Source of the DNA: Vibrio natriegens NBRC 15636 = ATCC 14048 = DSM 759
Lineage (GTDB): Bacteria > Pseudomonadota > Gammaproteobacteria > Enterobacterales > Vibrionaceae
Assembly: GCF_035621455.1 (NCBI RefSeq)
Contig: NZ_CP141823.1
Span: 1,550,001 to 1,614,000, forward strand
DNA: 64,000 bases
Direction of reading: 5' to 3'
Every line of letters begins with the position of its first letter. Position 1 is the first letter of the stretch. Under the pieces are notes generated by a model. That model was not told the origin of the DNA, did no database searches, and saw only the letters and a list, made by a program, of their open reading frames with translations. The position numbers and the translations under genes were made by a program. Positions 33,573 to 41,637 of the stretch are shown here, piece by piece.

Positions 33573-34301
33573 TTACTGGGCCGTATAACCACCATCGATG
33601 ACGATCTCTGTACCCGTTATGTATTTGGATTCGTCTGAGAGTAAAAATAGGACTAGAGACGCAATTTCATCTGGGTGTGCAAAGCGATCTAGAGGAACAG
33701 CTTCTGTTGAATAACCTTTGTCTTCGATCATTGGAGTTTCAGTATCACCAGGGTGAATACTGTTGACTCTGATATTCGCATCAGCAAGATCAAGCGCTGC
33801 TGCTTTTGTCATGCCTCTAACTGCAAATTTAGTGGCGGTATAAGCAAATATTCCTTTGTATCCAACAATACCTGCGGTAGAAGAGACTGTGATTATCGAA
33901 CCACTTTTGGCTCGGCGCATTGATGGTGCAACAGACTTCATTCCTAAAAACGCGCCCGTTTGCATAATGTCAACGAGTCTTTGGTAGGTTTCTAGACTGG
34001 TTTCTTCCAGGCCTTCCTCAACAAGAACACCAGCGTTATTTACCAGACCATCAATTTCGCCATCAAAAAATGATTCCGCCTGTACGATAAGGTTGTTCCA
34101 GTCGGACTCTGAAGCTACATCAAGCTTTACAAATTTGACGTTACCGCCAATTTTTTCTACAAGGGCAAGGCCTTTATCGACACTTCTGTTTGCCACAATT
34201 ACATTCGCGCCTTCTTCGATAAAACGATAGACCTGTGATTCACCCATACCACTGGTGCCACCGACAACGATAATATTTTTCCCTTCGAGACGTTTAGCCA
34301 T
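33573..34301 (-). CDS. short-chain dehydrogenase/reductase
   Basis: 242-residue classical SDR. It has the cofactor motif IIVVGGTSGMGESQ, the NNAG motif, catalytic Ser in ITVSSTAG, and Y-x-x-x-K in FAYTATKFAVRG. The C-terminus YITGTEIVIDGG is typical. It would oxidise an alcohol made by the P450s or the PhyH enzyme to a ketone with NAD(P). It is the first gene of the operon controlled by promoter/operator F. A dead relative of this gene is at 27341-27475. Confidence 0.93.
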   Translation of the reverse strand: MAKRLEGKNIIVVGGTSGMGESQVYRFIEEGANVIVANRSVDKGLALVEKIGGNVKFVKLDVASESDWNNLIVQAESFFDGEIDGLVNNAGVLVEEGLEETSLETYQRLVDIMQTGAFLGMKSVAPSMRRAKSGSIITVSSTAGIVGYKGIFAYTATKFAVRGMTKAAALDLADANIRVNSIHPGDTETPMIEDKGYSTEAVPLDRFAHPDEIASLVLFLLSDESKYITGTEIVIDGGYTAQ

Positions 34302-34356
34302 GTTTGTTCTCCTTAACAGTTTTCGTTTTAAATAAATCTAAAGTTGAATTGGCGTA

Positions 34357-34384
34357 CTAACGGTTGTTAGCAATAAATGAGCCG
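34357..34384 (-). promoter_or_regulatory. sigma-54-like promoter plus operator F, SDR-ADH-VOC operon
   Basis: Minus strand CGGCTCATTTATTGCT (34384-34369), overlapping by two bases the operator CTAACAACCGTTAG (34370-34357). Confidence 0.68.
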
Positions 34385-34580
34385 TTTATTAGTGTGATTT
34401 TATTATCTATATGATTATTCGAGATAATTAATCTATTTGACTGGTTTTCATCAATACGAATAGATGCATAAATCTATTTATTTGCACAAGTATGATGCGC
34501 ATTTGGTTGGTTTTGCGTTGGCTTGGTGCGGGAATTTATGTCTTAATTTTTAACTGATTGAATTTATAGGGAAATTATTA

Positions 34581-34608
34581 TGGCACATATAATGCTAACA
34601 ACTGTTAG
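34581..34608 (+). promoter_or_regulatory. sigma-54-like promoter plus operator G, NTF2-like gene
   Basis: TGGCACATATAATGCT (34581-34596) overlaps by two bases the operator CTAACAACTGTTAG (34595-34608). Confidence 0.75.
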
Positions 34609-34640
34609 TTAGTTAAAGTCATATAGGAAAAGGAAAAATA

Positions 34641-35042
34641 ATGGATATCAAAGTAAAAGGTCCTGCACCATCTCAAGAAGTTCTTGCTGCTATTAGTGAA
34701 AAGCAAGTGGGCATGAAAAAAGCGTTTGCAGAAAATGATCCAATTTGGGTTGCAAACGAGTTCTATACGCCCAACGCATGGGTATTCGGTGGAGAAGATA
34801 CATGGCAAGGAACTGAGGAGATCTTGGAGCTGTATAAAGCAGTCTGTGGTGCATACACGTGGACATATGAATCAATGAACACTGTTGCAACTAGCGAAGA
34901 TAGTGTATTGGACTTTATCTATGGCCGGATTGACTCAACAAGCGATGACGAAGTGATCGAATATAAAATTCTTTTCGGCTGGCAAAAAATCGACGGTGAC
35001 TGGAAATGTATTACTCAAATGTTTGCCGAGGGAACTTGGTAA
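34641..35042 (+). CDS. SnoaL/NTF2-like protein (DUF4440 type)
   Basis: 133-residue cone-shaped NTF2-fold protein (AFAENDPIWVANEFYTPNAWVFGG ... EILELYKAV ... YKILFGWQKIDGDWKCITQMF). Members are small cyclases, isomerases or ligand-binding proteins. It has a good ribosome-binding site (AAAAGGAAAAA) and follows operator G. A strong terminator separates it from the MOSC gene. Role in the pathway unknown; it could isomerise or dehydrate an oxygenated intermediate. Confidence 0.8.
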   Translation: MDIKVKGPAPSQEVLAAISEKQVGMKKAFAENDPIWVANEFYTPNAWVFGGEDTWQGTEEILELYKAVCGAYTWTYESMNTVATSEDSVLDFIYGRIDSTSDDEVIEYKILFGWQKIDGDWKCITQMFAEGTW

Positions 35043-35078
35043 GAATTTAGAGAATTAAGAATTTCAAGCTCTGTTGTC

Positions 35079-35108
35079 ACAGCAAACCACTCGGTTTGCT
35101 GTTTTTTT
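35079..35108 (+). terminator. intercistronic terminator between NTF2-like and MOSC genes
   Basis: ACAGCAAACC (35079-35088) pairs with GGTTTGCTGT (35093-35102), followed by a seven-base T-run. It ends 12 bp before the MOSC start codon, so MOSC expression depends on read-through. Confidence 0.88.
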
Positions 35109-35119
35109 AGTGAGGAAGT

Positions 35120-35908
35120 ATGGAAGTTAAGCAGCTAGGTATGACATATGTTAAATGCACTCAGTTCTTAGATGTCGATCGTGTGCATGTAGATAGAAGT
35201 GGAATTGTAGGCGACAGAAAATTCATGTTGATTAACTCTGACAATATGCCTTTATCACCAGGGTGGCACCGGTTTTTCTTGCCATTAAAGTTCGAATTTG
35301 ATGAATCCCATGGTAACTTGTCACTGACTTACCCAGACGGCACTCAAGTCAAAGGGAACTGTGATTTAGCCAATGAAGCCGAAGAGATCGATTTTTTAGG
35401 TATACGAAAACTTCGAGTTCGCCGTGTTCTCGGTGACTGGAATGTTCGATTATCAGCTTTCTCCGGTAAAAATGTCTCGTTAGTTCACGTAGAAGAAGAC
35501 TCAAGCGCTAGAGATATTCTACCCATCACTTTATTTACAACGGGTTCATTAAGCGAATTAGAACAAAGATTTGGATATCCTCTTGATCATAGGATGTTTC
35601 GTTCTAATTTAGTCATTAAATCTTCTACTCCGTTTATTGAAGACTCATGGGAAGGGAAAGTGATACAGGTAGGTCAGGTAAAGTTAAAAGTAAGAAGCTC
35701 TGTGCCACGATGTGTCGTTACTCAGATGGATCCTCGTACAGGCCGAAATTCCCTGAATACTGTTGCTAAACTGAGTACTTTTCGTGACAAAGTCCATCTA
35801 CCGGACAATATTATGCGTGAATATAAAACGCCTGGATTTGCATCTTATGCTGAAGTCATCACTGAAGGCCAAATTATGATTGGCGACCCGGTTGTTGTTA
35901 TTAGCTGA
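35120..35908 (+). CDS. MOSC-domain molybdenum-cofactor protein (mARC/YcbX-like)
   Basis: 262 residues. The N-terminal beta-barrel domain (VKCTQFLDVDRVHVDRSGIVGDRKFML) and C-terminal MOSC domain are both present, with the cofactor-binding Cys in SVPRCVVTQMDPRTG. The ferredoxin domain found in YcbX is absent. Relatives such as YcbX and mammalian mARC reduce N-hydroxylated compounds. In a cluster with P450s and an aminotransferase it may reverse or process N-oxygenation. That is inference. It could use the flavodoxin or reductase of the island as electron donor. Confidence 0.82.
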   Translation: MEVKQLGMTYVKCTQFLDVDRVHVDRSGIVGDRKFMLINSDNMPLSPGWHRFFLPLKFEFDESHGNLSLTYPDGTQVKGNCDLANEAEEIDFLGIRKLRVRRVLGDWNVRLSAFSGKNVSLVHVEEDSSARDILPITLFTTGSLSELEQRFGYPLDHRMFRSNLVIKSSTPFIEDSWEGKVIQVGQVKLKVRSSVPRCVVTQMDPRTGRNSLNTVAKLSTFRDKVHLPDNIMREYKTPGFASYAEVITEGQIMIGDPVVVIS

Positions 35909-35917
35909 TTATTAAGA

Positions 35918-35952
35918 ATGAGCACCAAAGATAAACACTACCAGGTGCTCAT
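35918..35952. terminator. terminator between convergent MOSC and small membrane protein genes
   Basis: ATGAGCACC (35918-35926) pairs with GGTGCTCAT (35944-35952), followed by ACTATTTTTATT. Confidence 0.7.
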
Positions 35953-35962
35953 ACTATTTTTA

Positions 35963-36364
35963 TTAATTATATTCTGCTCTGTGCCAATTCTTTTCCAAAA
36001 CGTCCAACCCATAGAACAGTGTTACTTTTGTTCGACTTTTAGATGTGTAAATTAAGAAGTATATGCTGCTTGACAGGCATATAATTTCTATTGGAATAAG
36101 CATGAAATGAAATCCGAGGAGCCCACTCACTTTTTCTTCAAACACGCTTGATAAAAAAATATCGAAGAATGGGAAAAGTAACAAAGCTACAAGTACCGTT
36201 GTAGATACTATGTTTTCGACAGATAAGATCCGATTTATAAATGCATTAAATCTATTCACGGTCGAATCTCTATCAGGTGTGATCCTCATTTCCCAAGACG
36301 ATAAAACTTCTGCCTTTGGCTTTCCCTTTAAACTATTTGGGGTCGTAACATCCATATTGTCCAT
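35963..36364 (-). CDS. small membrane protein of unknown function
   Basis: 133 residues; I do not recognise the family. Two hydrophobic segments are visible (about residues 52-70, STTVLVALLLFPFFDIFL, and 85-105, FHFMLIPIEIICLSSSIYFL), with a basic N-terminal region and a charged tail. A ribosome-binding site AAGGA lies seven bases before the ATG. Operator H and a sigma-54-like promoter lie just upstream, so it belongs to the island regulon. That makes it more likely a real gene than its lack of homology suggests. Confidence 0.7.
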   Translation of the reverse strand: MDNMDVTTPNSLKGKPKAEVLSSWEMRITPDRDSTVNRFNAFINRILSVENIVSTTVLVALLLFPFFDIFLSSVFEEKVSGLLGFHFMLIPIEIICLSSSIYFLIYTSKSRTKVTLFYGLDVLEKNWHRAEYN

Positions 36365-36430
36365 ACATCCATCCTTATGACTCTAATCGTAAAAAGTGGT
36401 TAGCATACTCAGGAATTACAATTTCACTAA

Positions 36431-36461
36431 CTAACAATTGTTAGTTGCATGTAGTGTGCCA
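36431..36461 (-). promoter_or_regulatory. sigma-54-like promoter plus operator H, small membrane protein
   Basis: Minus strand TGGCACACTACATGCA (36461-36446), one base, then perfect operator CTAACAATTGTTAG (36444-36431). Confidence 0.75.
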
Positions 36462-36623
36462 GATATTCTTATCAAAAAGAGGAATGCGGATTTAGTTGTA
36501 TTTATAAAAAGCTATATTAAACAAATAGTTAATATAAATTCGTTCTTTTTGAAGTATAAATTATTTCAGAGTGTGCACATAATGGGTGAGGGAATGCACT
36601 ATTTAGTGCACTAAAAACAAAAA

Positions 36624-36643
36624 CGCCGGTAAGAGTACCGGCG
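36624..36643 (-). terminator. terminator after APC permease 2
   Basis: CGCCGGT (36624-36630) pairs with ACCGGCG (36637-36643). On the minus strand TTTTTGTTTT follows. Confidence 0.85.
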
Positions 36644-36668
36644 AAATATAAAGTATATGGGATTGAGT

Positions 36669-38141
36669 TTAGTTGGACTGGCCTATCAGTGCATATACAG
36701 CAGGCTTTTTAAACTTGAAGTAAAGACTTAACATCGACCCGATGGCAAAAACGAATACGAATAGCAATACTAACCAAGTATATTGTCCTGGCGTGCCGCC
36801 AACGACAAGATCAATATGCATTACCGCGACCAAAGCGGTACAAAAAATTGCCGCTGCAGAGAGTAATGGTGCAATGATTGCGCGGAATACCCCTACTTCT
36901 TGAGGGATACCACGTTTAAGGAACCAAGCGAGAATAGCGACACTAACTAGCCCCATTAAGAAGATTATTCCTAAACCACCTAACCCAGTTGCAATAGCAT
37001 AAACTGTCTCGCCATTGGCGTTATTGATAATAAATGGTGAGATAGCTAGCGCAGCAATAAAGCCAACCCAGTTAGAGGCGATATATGGCGATTTATGTGC
37101 TTCATGTACTTTAGAAAGTGAAGCTGGCAAGGCTTTATCATTCGCTAAGTTAAGAAGATAGCGAGAGAGTACATTATGGATTGAAAGTAGGGCTGCACTA
37201 AGAGAAATAACAACCGAACAGTATGTGATCTGCTCAAATACAGGTGAAACAAAGCGACCAATTGCACTTGCAAACATGGTTGTTGGGTTGTTTGTCGCGA
37301 CATCCCAAGCGTCTGAACCGTAGGCAGTTACTAAGCTATACGATGAAAGTGAGTACAATACCCCGATAAAAATGATTGCAGCGAAGGTCGCCTTAGGAAT
37401 GGTTTTAGCGGGTGTTTTAACTTCATCACGGTAAAGTGCGGTCGCTTCAAATCCGATAAACACCAAGACAGTGTAAAGAAGTGTGATTGCTATATTACCG
37501 TCAGTAAACGCAGACGGTGTGAGAGGCTCTATTGATAAGCCTTCCTTGCCGCCCTGGAACAATACTGCAACGTTAAAAATCATTACGATGGCTACTTCAA
37601 TGACCATTGCTATTGATAATAATTTCGCTGAAAGTTCAACATGAAAATAGCCTAGTGTAGTTACAAATAGCCAACCTAGCACTGACCATAGTATCCAGGA
37701 TGTATGGGGGCCATGAAAACTTTCAATCAGAGAAGATACACTGACACCAAAGAAGATATAGCTGCCGACCAAAATTCCCAGGTAGGAAAATATGGCAAGA
37801 AAAGCGGAGCCTAAGCCCGTCGTATTACCAAGTCCGGCGCTGATAAATGCGTAGAAATTTCCAACTTTTGGAATGTATCGTGTCATTGAAATATAGCCAA
37901 CGGCGAACAACAACATTAAAGCCATTGTGACAAGAAACGCAAAAGGAGCTCCAGGTCCATCAAAAAGAATTGTGAGAGGCAGAAATCCTTCGACAACGGC
38001 AATTGGGGCTGAAAATGCGAGTACTGACAGGCAAAGGGAAGTTGCGCTCATTTGTCCCGTCAATCCTGATTTGTTTTCTATTTCGTTCTCTCCAGAACGC
38101 TCATTATATACTGATGTATAGCTTGCTTGTGACATCGTCAT
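36669..38141 (-). CDS. APC-superfamily amino acid/amine permease (copy 2)
   Basis: 490-residue inner-membrane transporter, clearly paralogous to the protein at 27626 (shared SAPIAVVEGF, FIGFEATALYRDEVKTPAKTIPKATF, AALLSIHNVLSRYLLNLANDKALP). About 12 hydrophobic segments. It is divergent from P450-2, each with its own operator (I and J). Expected substrate: an amino acid, amine or betaine-like compound degraded by the island enzymes. Confidence 0.88.
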   Translation of the reverse strand: MTMSQASYTSVYNERSGENEIENKSGLTGQMSATSLCLSVLAFSAPIAVVEGFLPLTILFDGPGAPFAFLVTMALMLLFAVGYISMTRYIPKVGNFYAFISAGLGNTTGLGSAFLAIFSYLGILVGSYIFFGVSVSSLIESFHGPHTSWILWSVLGWLFVTTLGYFHVELSAKLLSIAMVIEVAIVMIFNVAVLFQGGKEGLSIEPLTPSAFTDGNIAITLLYTVLVFIGFEATALYRDEVKTPAKTIPKATFAAIIFIGVLYSLSSYSLVTAYGSDAWDVATNNPTTMFASAIGRFVSPVFEQITYCSVVISLSAALLSIHNVLSRYLLNLANDKALPASLSKVHEAHKSPYIASNWVGFIAALAISPFIINNANGETVYAIATGLGGLGIIFLMGLVSVAILAWFLKRGIPQEVGVFRAIIAPLLSAAAIFCTALVAVMHIDLVVGGTPGQYTWLVLLFVFVFAIGSMLSLYFKFKKPAVYALIGQSN

Positions 38142-38181
38142 ACTAGGTAACCTTCCTCTAGCCTTAATTTTTCTTCCTTAA

Positions 38182-38223
38182 CTAACGTGCGTTAGCTTTT
38201 TGTGTGATGCATGACATATGCCA
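38182..38223 (-). promoter_or_regulatory. sigma-54-like promoter plus operator I, APC permease 2
   Basis: Minus strand TGGCATATGTCATGCA (38223-38208) with operator CTAACGCACGTTAG (38195-38182) 12 bases downstream. Confidence 0.7.
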
Positions 38224-38487
38224 CACTGATACTAATACGATTAAAAATCTTTCTCAATGTGAGAGTGGCGAAGAAAAATATCTAATAACTCAAGTTGTTA
38301 AAGAGAAGCCATTTATTCGATTGGTTAGAAAATTCACGAGTAGCTAGAGTTTATATTGGTTGATAAATAGAACTGTATGCAAATTTATAGATTATATTGG
38401 TGCATTATTGCCCAATAATGGGGCGATAAAGCGTACATTGGCAACAGGCGTAATGCAGAACGCCCATAAATTAAGTACTTACATATT
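38224..38487. other. region between two divergent sigma-54-like promoters
   Basis: About 260 bp between promoters I and J with no gene. If the promoters are sigma-54 dependent, the activator sites shared by both would be expected here. I could not pick out a repeated site by eye. Confidence 0.4.
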
Positions 38488-38525
38488 TGGCATGTAATAT
38501 GCTTGCAAAAACTAACACACGTTAG
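38488..38525 (+). promoter_or_regulatory. sigma-54-like promoter plus operator J, P450-2/aminotransferase
   Basis: TGGCATGTAATATGCT (38488-38503), eight bases, then operator CTAACACACGTTAG (38512-38525). Confidence 0.72.
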
Positions 38526-38632
38526 TTAGTTGTTCTTGAGTAAACATACCTAGACACACAATTAATGGAAATGAATAGTCAGCGCAAAATGACATTGAAT
38601 CAAAAATTTCTCGCTAAAGGATGAGGTGGAAA

Positions 38633-39829
38633 ATGGTAACAACTGTAGTGAATAAGCGTATTTTACCATGGGATGATATTAGTTATGTTGAGAACCCTTA
38701 CCCATGGTATCAGGAAGCTCGCGAGAATTATCCGATATATAAAGACGTAGATGGCACGTATGTCATCACACGTTATGAAGATGTCGTGAAGTTTGGAAAA
38801 TTACCTAGTTTATCCATTGTTCCGCCTGATGACGTGGATAAAGGTCCATGGGGGGTATTGAAAGATACGGTGGTTGCCTTGGATCCACCAAAGCACACGG
38901 CATCACGACGTCCTTTAAATAAATGGTTTACTCCAAAACTTGTCAAGTCTTGGTCAGAAGCGGCAAGTGAATATGCAGTTTCTTATATCGATAATCTGTC
39001 AGATGGCGAGATTTTTGATGCCAATATGTATTTAGGTGTTGCACCCGCTCATAAGGCAATGTGTAAAGCGCTTCAGGTTCCTGATGGCGACTTCGAGCCA
39101 GTCATTTTTTGTATGCATAAGGCAATGGCGGCGTTGAGTGCGGTTGCGGGAACCAAACAGAATGAAGAGGCTACCGAAGCCTTTAATTATCTCTTCGAAC
39201 GCATAAAAGAAATGATGCAATGGAAGGTCGAAAATCCTGGCAATGGCTTAGCTGATGCGCTTTTAGATGCGATTTCTGCAGGGAAAATGACCGAATCTGA
39301 AGTGATGCAGTCGATGGTTCTTCTTTGGGGCTCCGGTGGTCATAACCCATCTTACGTTGTGGGAACTGCCGTTGAGTATTTTGCAAAGAACCCGGAAGTT
39401 TTTGAAATTTATAAAAATGAACCAGAGAAACGCACCACATTCATTAGTGAAATCTACAGGCTATATCCACCTGAATTGACATTCTCAAGGTATGCCACTG
39501 AAGATATCGAGATCCACGGTGTACCAATAAAGCCTGGCGAATGCGTCAAGTTCATCATGGATTCTGCTAATCGTGATCCGCTTGTTTTCCCTAATCCCGA
39601 CAAATTGGACTTAAATCGTCCTGCAGACTCTACCCAGCACTGTAGTTTTGGTATGGGCATACACCAGTGCGCCGGTCAGACGATTAGTCGTGGAGTGATA
39701 GAAACAGTACTAAATGTCATCGCTGAAAAGGTCAAGAGCTTTACTCTAGAGGGTGAACCAGTCATGGATAACTCTGACCGTTCCCGAGCGTACGTTAATT
39801 TGCCGGTATCAATAGAAAAAGAAGCTTAA
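38633..39829 (+). CDS. cytochrome P450 (copy 2)
   Basis: 398-residue soluble P450, paralogue of the one at 29589. Heme motif FGMGIHQCAGQTI with Cys at about residue 346; ExxR motif SEIYRLYPPE. The I-helix reads VLLWGSGGHNPSYVV, again without the usual acid-Thr pair. ATG at 38633 has GAGGTGG upstream; the in-frame ATG at 38621 is too close to its AAAGG. The aminotransferase gene begins 41 bp downstream, so the two are probably one transcript under promoter J. The FAD reductase and flavodoxin encoded next are the likely electron donors. Confidence 0.93.
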   Translation: MVTTVVNKRILPWDDISYVENPYPWYQEARENYPIYKDVDGTYVITRYEDVVKFGKLPSLSIVPPDDVDKGPWGVLKDTVVALDPPKHTASRRPLNKWFTPKLVKSWSEAASEYAVSYIDNLSDGEIFDANMYLGVAPAHKAMCKALQVPDGDFEPVIFCMHKAMAALSAVAGTKQNEEATEAFNYLFERIKEMMQWKVENPGNGLADALLDAISAGKMTESEVMQSMVLLWGSGGHNPSYVVGTAVEYFAKNPEVFEIYKNEPEKRTTFISEIYRLYPPELTFSRYATEDIEIHGVPIKPGECVKFIMDSANRDPLVFPNPDKLDLNRPADSTQHCSFGMGIHQCAGQTISRGVIETVLNVIAEKVKSFTLEGEPVMDNSDRSRAYVNLPVSIEKEA

Positions 39830-39870
39830 TTGGAAATTACAAATCCAGAAGTCAGCCTTGTTAATCGAAT

Positions 39871-41307
39871 ATGAGTCTCACTTTAAGTGACCAGATACAA
39901 AAGAAAAGAGAGGGAATTACTTTGAAGAACTCAACAGAATTTACAGCATTGGAAGCTAAAGACATTGATTATGTACTGCATTGTCATACTAACCATAACA
40001 AACACAGAGAAGTCGGCCCGATTTTAATAGAAAGAGGTGAAGGTGTATTCGTTTATGACAACCACGGTAAGAAATATCTCGAAGGTATGTCTGGAATGTG
40101 GTGTTCAGGTCTAGGGTTTAGTGAGAAGCGCTTAGGTGAAGCGGCGAAAAAACAATACGATATTTTGCCTTTCTATCACACATTTGTTCACCGTTCGACG
40201 GGTCCTACAATTGAACTGGCAGCGAAACTGGTAGAGATGGCGCCTGTTCCAATGAGTAAAGCCTTTTTTACAGCATCAGGCTCAGAAGCTATTGATTCTG
40301 TAGTTAAATTGCTTTGGCATCGTTCAAATGCGATGGGTGAAACTAAACGTAAAAAAATCCTAGCTCGTGATCGCGCTTACCATGGTGCAACTATTGCGTC
40401 AAACAACCTTACCGGACTGGATGCGAATCATTGGGGTCATGACCTTATCATGCCAGTGGTTAGGCTGACATGCCCACATTTTTACCATCAAGGTAAACCT
40501 GGTGAAAGTGAGGTAGAGTTCGCGACACGTCTGGCTGAAGAACTTGAAGCGAAAATCTTAGAGGAAGGTCCAGAAACCATTTGTTGTTTCATTGGTGAAC
40601 CGATTATGGGTGGCGGTGGTGTCATTGTTCCTCCAGCGACTTATTGGGAAAAAATACAAGCAGTACTGAATAAATACGATATCTTATTTGTTGCTGATGA
40701 AGTTATCTGTGGCTTTGGTCGTACCGGAAATATGTTCGGTACTCAAACTTGTGGACTGAAACCAGATGTATTGGTGTATTCGAAACAATTGACTTCAGGT
40801 TACATTCCTTTTGCCGCGTTTGTAATGAATGAGCGTACGCTTAAACCTATCTATGACGCGAGCGAAAAATACGGCGGTATGTGGCATGGCTTCACTACGT
40901 CAGGTCACCCAGTTGCATGTGCTTTATCCCTTGAAAATATTCGTATTATTGAGGAAGAAAACCTTGTCGAAAACGCGAGTTTAATGGGTGAACGGCTTCG
41001 TGCAGGTTTTAAAAAATATTTAGAACATCCGTTAGTGGGTGAGGTCAGAGGTGTAGGGCTACTGGCTGCCGTCGAACTAGTTACAAATAAGCAAACCAAG
41101 ACAGCGTTAGAGCAGGTTGGGCAGTTGGGCGCTATGGTCGCAGAGAAAATGCGTGAGCATGGTGTCATAACCCGTCCAACAGATGATGCGATTTTGTTGT
41201 CTCCCCCAATGATAATTAATGCTGAGGAAATCGATATGATTATAGATGCGTTGGGTACTGCTTTGGATGAAGTTTTGGGTGAATTAGAAAGCCTAGAGAA
41301 AAAATAA
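39871..41307 (+). CDS. class III PLP-dependent aminotransferase
   Basis: 478-residue omega-type transaminase. The PLP motifs are clear: SGSEAIDSVVKL for phosphate binding, ILFVADEVICGFGRTG with the Asp that pairs with the pyridine N, and active Lys in VYSKQLTSGYIPF. It would transfer an amino group from a primary amine or omega-amino acid to a keto acid. Co-transcribed with P450-2. The first 17 residues are not well conserved, and a TTG near 39922 after GAGGGA is an alternative start. The pairing with P450-2 suggests that an amine or a ketone made from the hydroxylated product is the substrate. Confidence 0.9.
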   Translation: MSLTLSDQIQKKREGITLKNSTEFTALEAKDIDYVLHCHTNHNKHREVGPILIERGEGVFVYDNHGKKYLEGMSGMWCSGLGFSEKRLGEAAKKQYDILPFYHTFVHRSTGPTIELAAKLVEMAPVPMSKAFFTASGSEAIDSVVKLLWHRSNAMGETKRKKILARDRAYHGATIASNNLTGLDANHWGHDLIMPVVRLTCPHFYHQGKPGESEVEFATRLAEELEAKILEEGPETICCFIGEPIMGGGGVIVPPATYWEKIQAVLNKYDILFVADEVICGFGRTGNMFGTQTCGLKPDVLVYSKQLTSGYIPFAAFVMNERTLKPIYDASEKYGGMWHGFTTSGHPVACALSLENIRIIEEENLVENASLMGERLRAGFKKYLEHPLVGEVRGVGLLAAVELVTNKQTKTALEQVGQLGAMVAEKMREHGVITRPTDDAILLSPPMIINAEEIDMIIDALGTALDEVLGELESLEKK

Positions 41308-41342
41308 TAAATAATAAATAAGAACGAGAATGTAGCGCTATT

Positions 41343-41370
41343 GGAGCATCTTTAAGATGCTCCTTTTTTA
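41343..41370 (+). terminator. Rho-independent terminator after the aminotransferase gene
   Basis: GGAGCATCTT (41343-41352) pairs with AAGATGCTCC (41354-41363), followed by a T-run. Confidence 0.92.
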
Positions 41371-41562
41371 TTTTCATTAAGTTAAAAGATTAGTCTTGCT
41401 TGCACGCCAACATGAAATGCCTGATGTAACTATGTGCGACAATTTACTTCCTTTAGTACTATTGCACATAATCGGTGCGCAATTTGAACTGCTATGAGTC
41501 AACGTCTGTATGGAATAAATGTAAGTCAATTTAACTATATGAAACTTAAAGAAATTATAGTT

Positions 41563-41594
41563 TGGCACACTCATTGCAAGCTAACAAGTGTTAG
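41563..41594 (+). promoter_or_regulatory. sigma-54-like promoter plus operator K, reductase-flavodoxin
   Basis: TGGCACACTCATTGCA (41563-41578) matches the sigma-54 consensus at every key base. Operator CTAACAAGTGTTAG begins two bases later (41581-41594). This is the best of the 11 composite sites. Confidence 0.82.
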
Positions 41595-41637
41595 TTAGTT
41601 ATTGTGTAAATTCTTTCGAGATCAAGGAGAACATCTC

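Noticed and set aside
35180..35600. Full YcbX-type protein with ferredoxin domain
   Set aside because: The ORF ends after the MOSC domain and no four-cysteine iron-sulfur motif follows.
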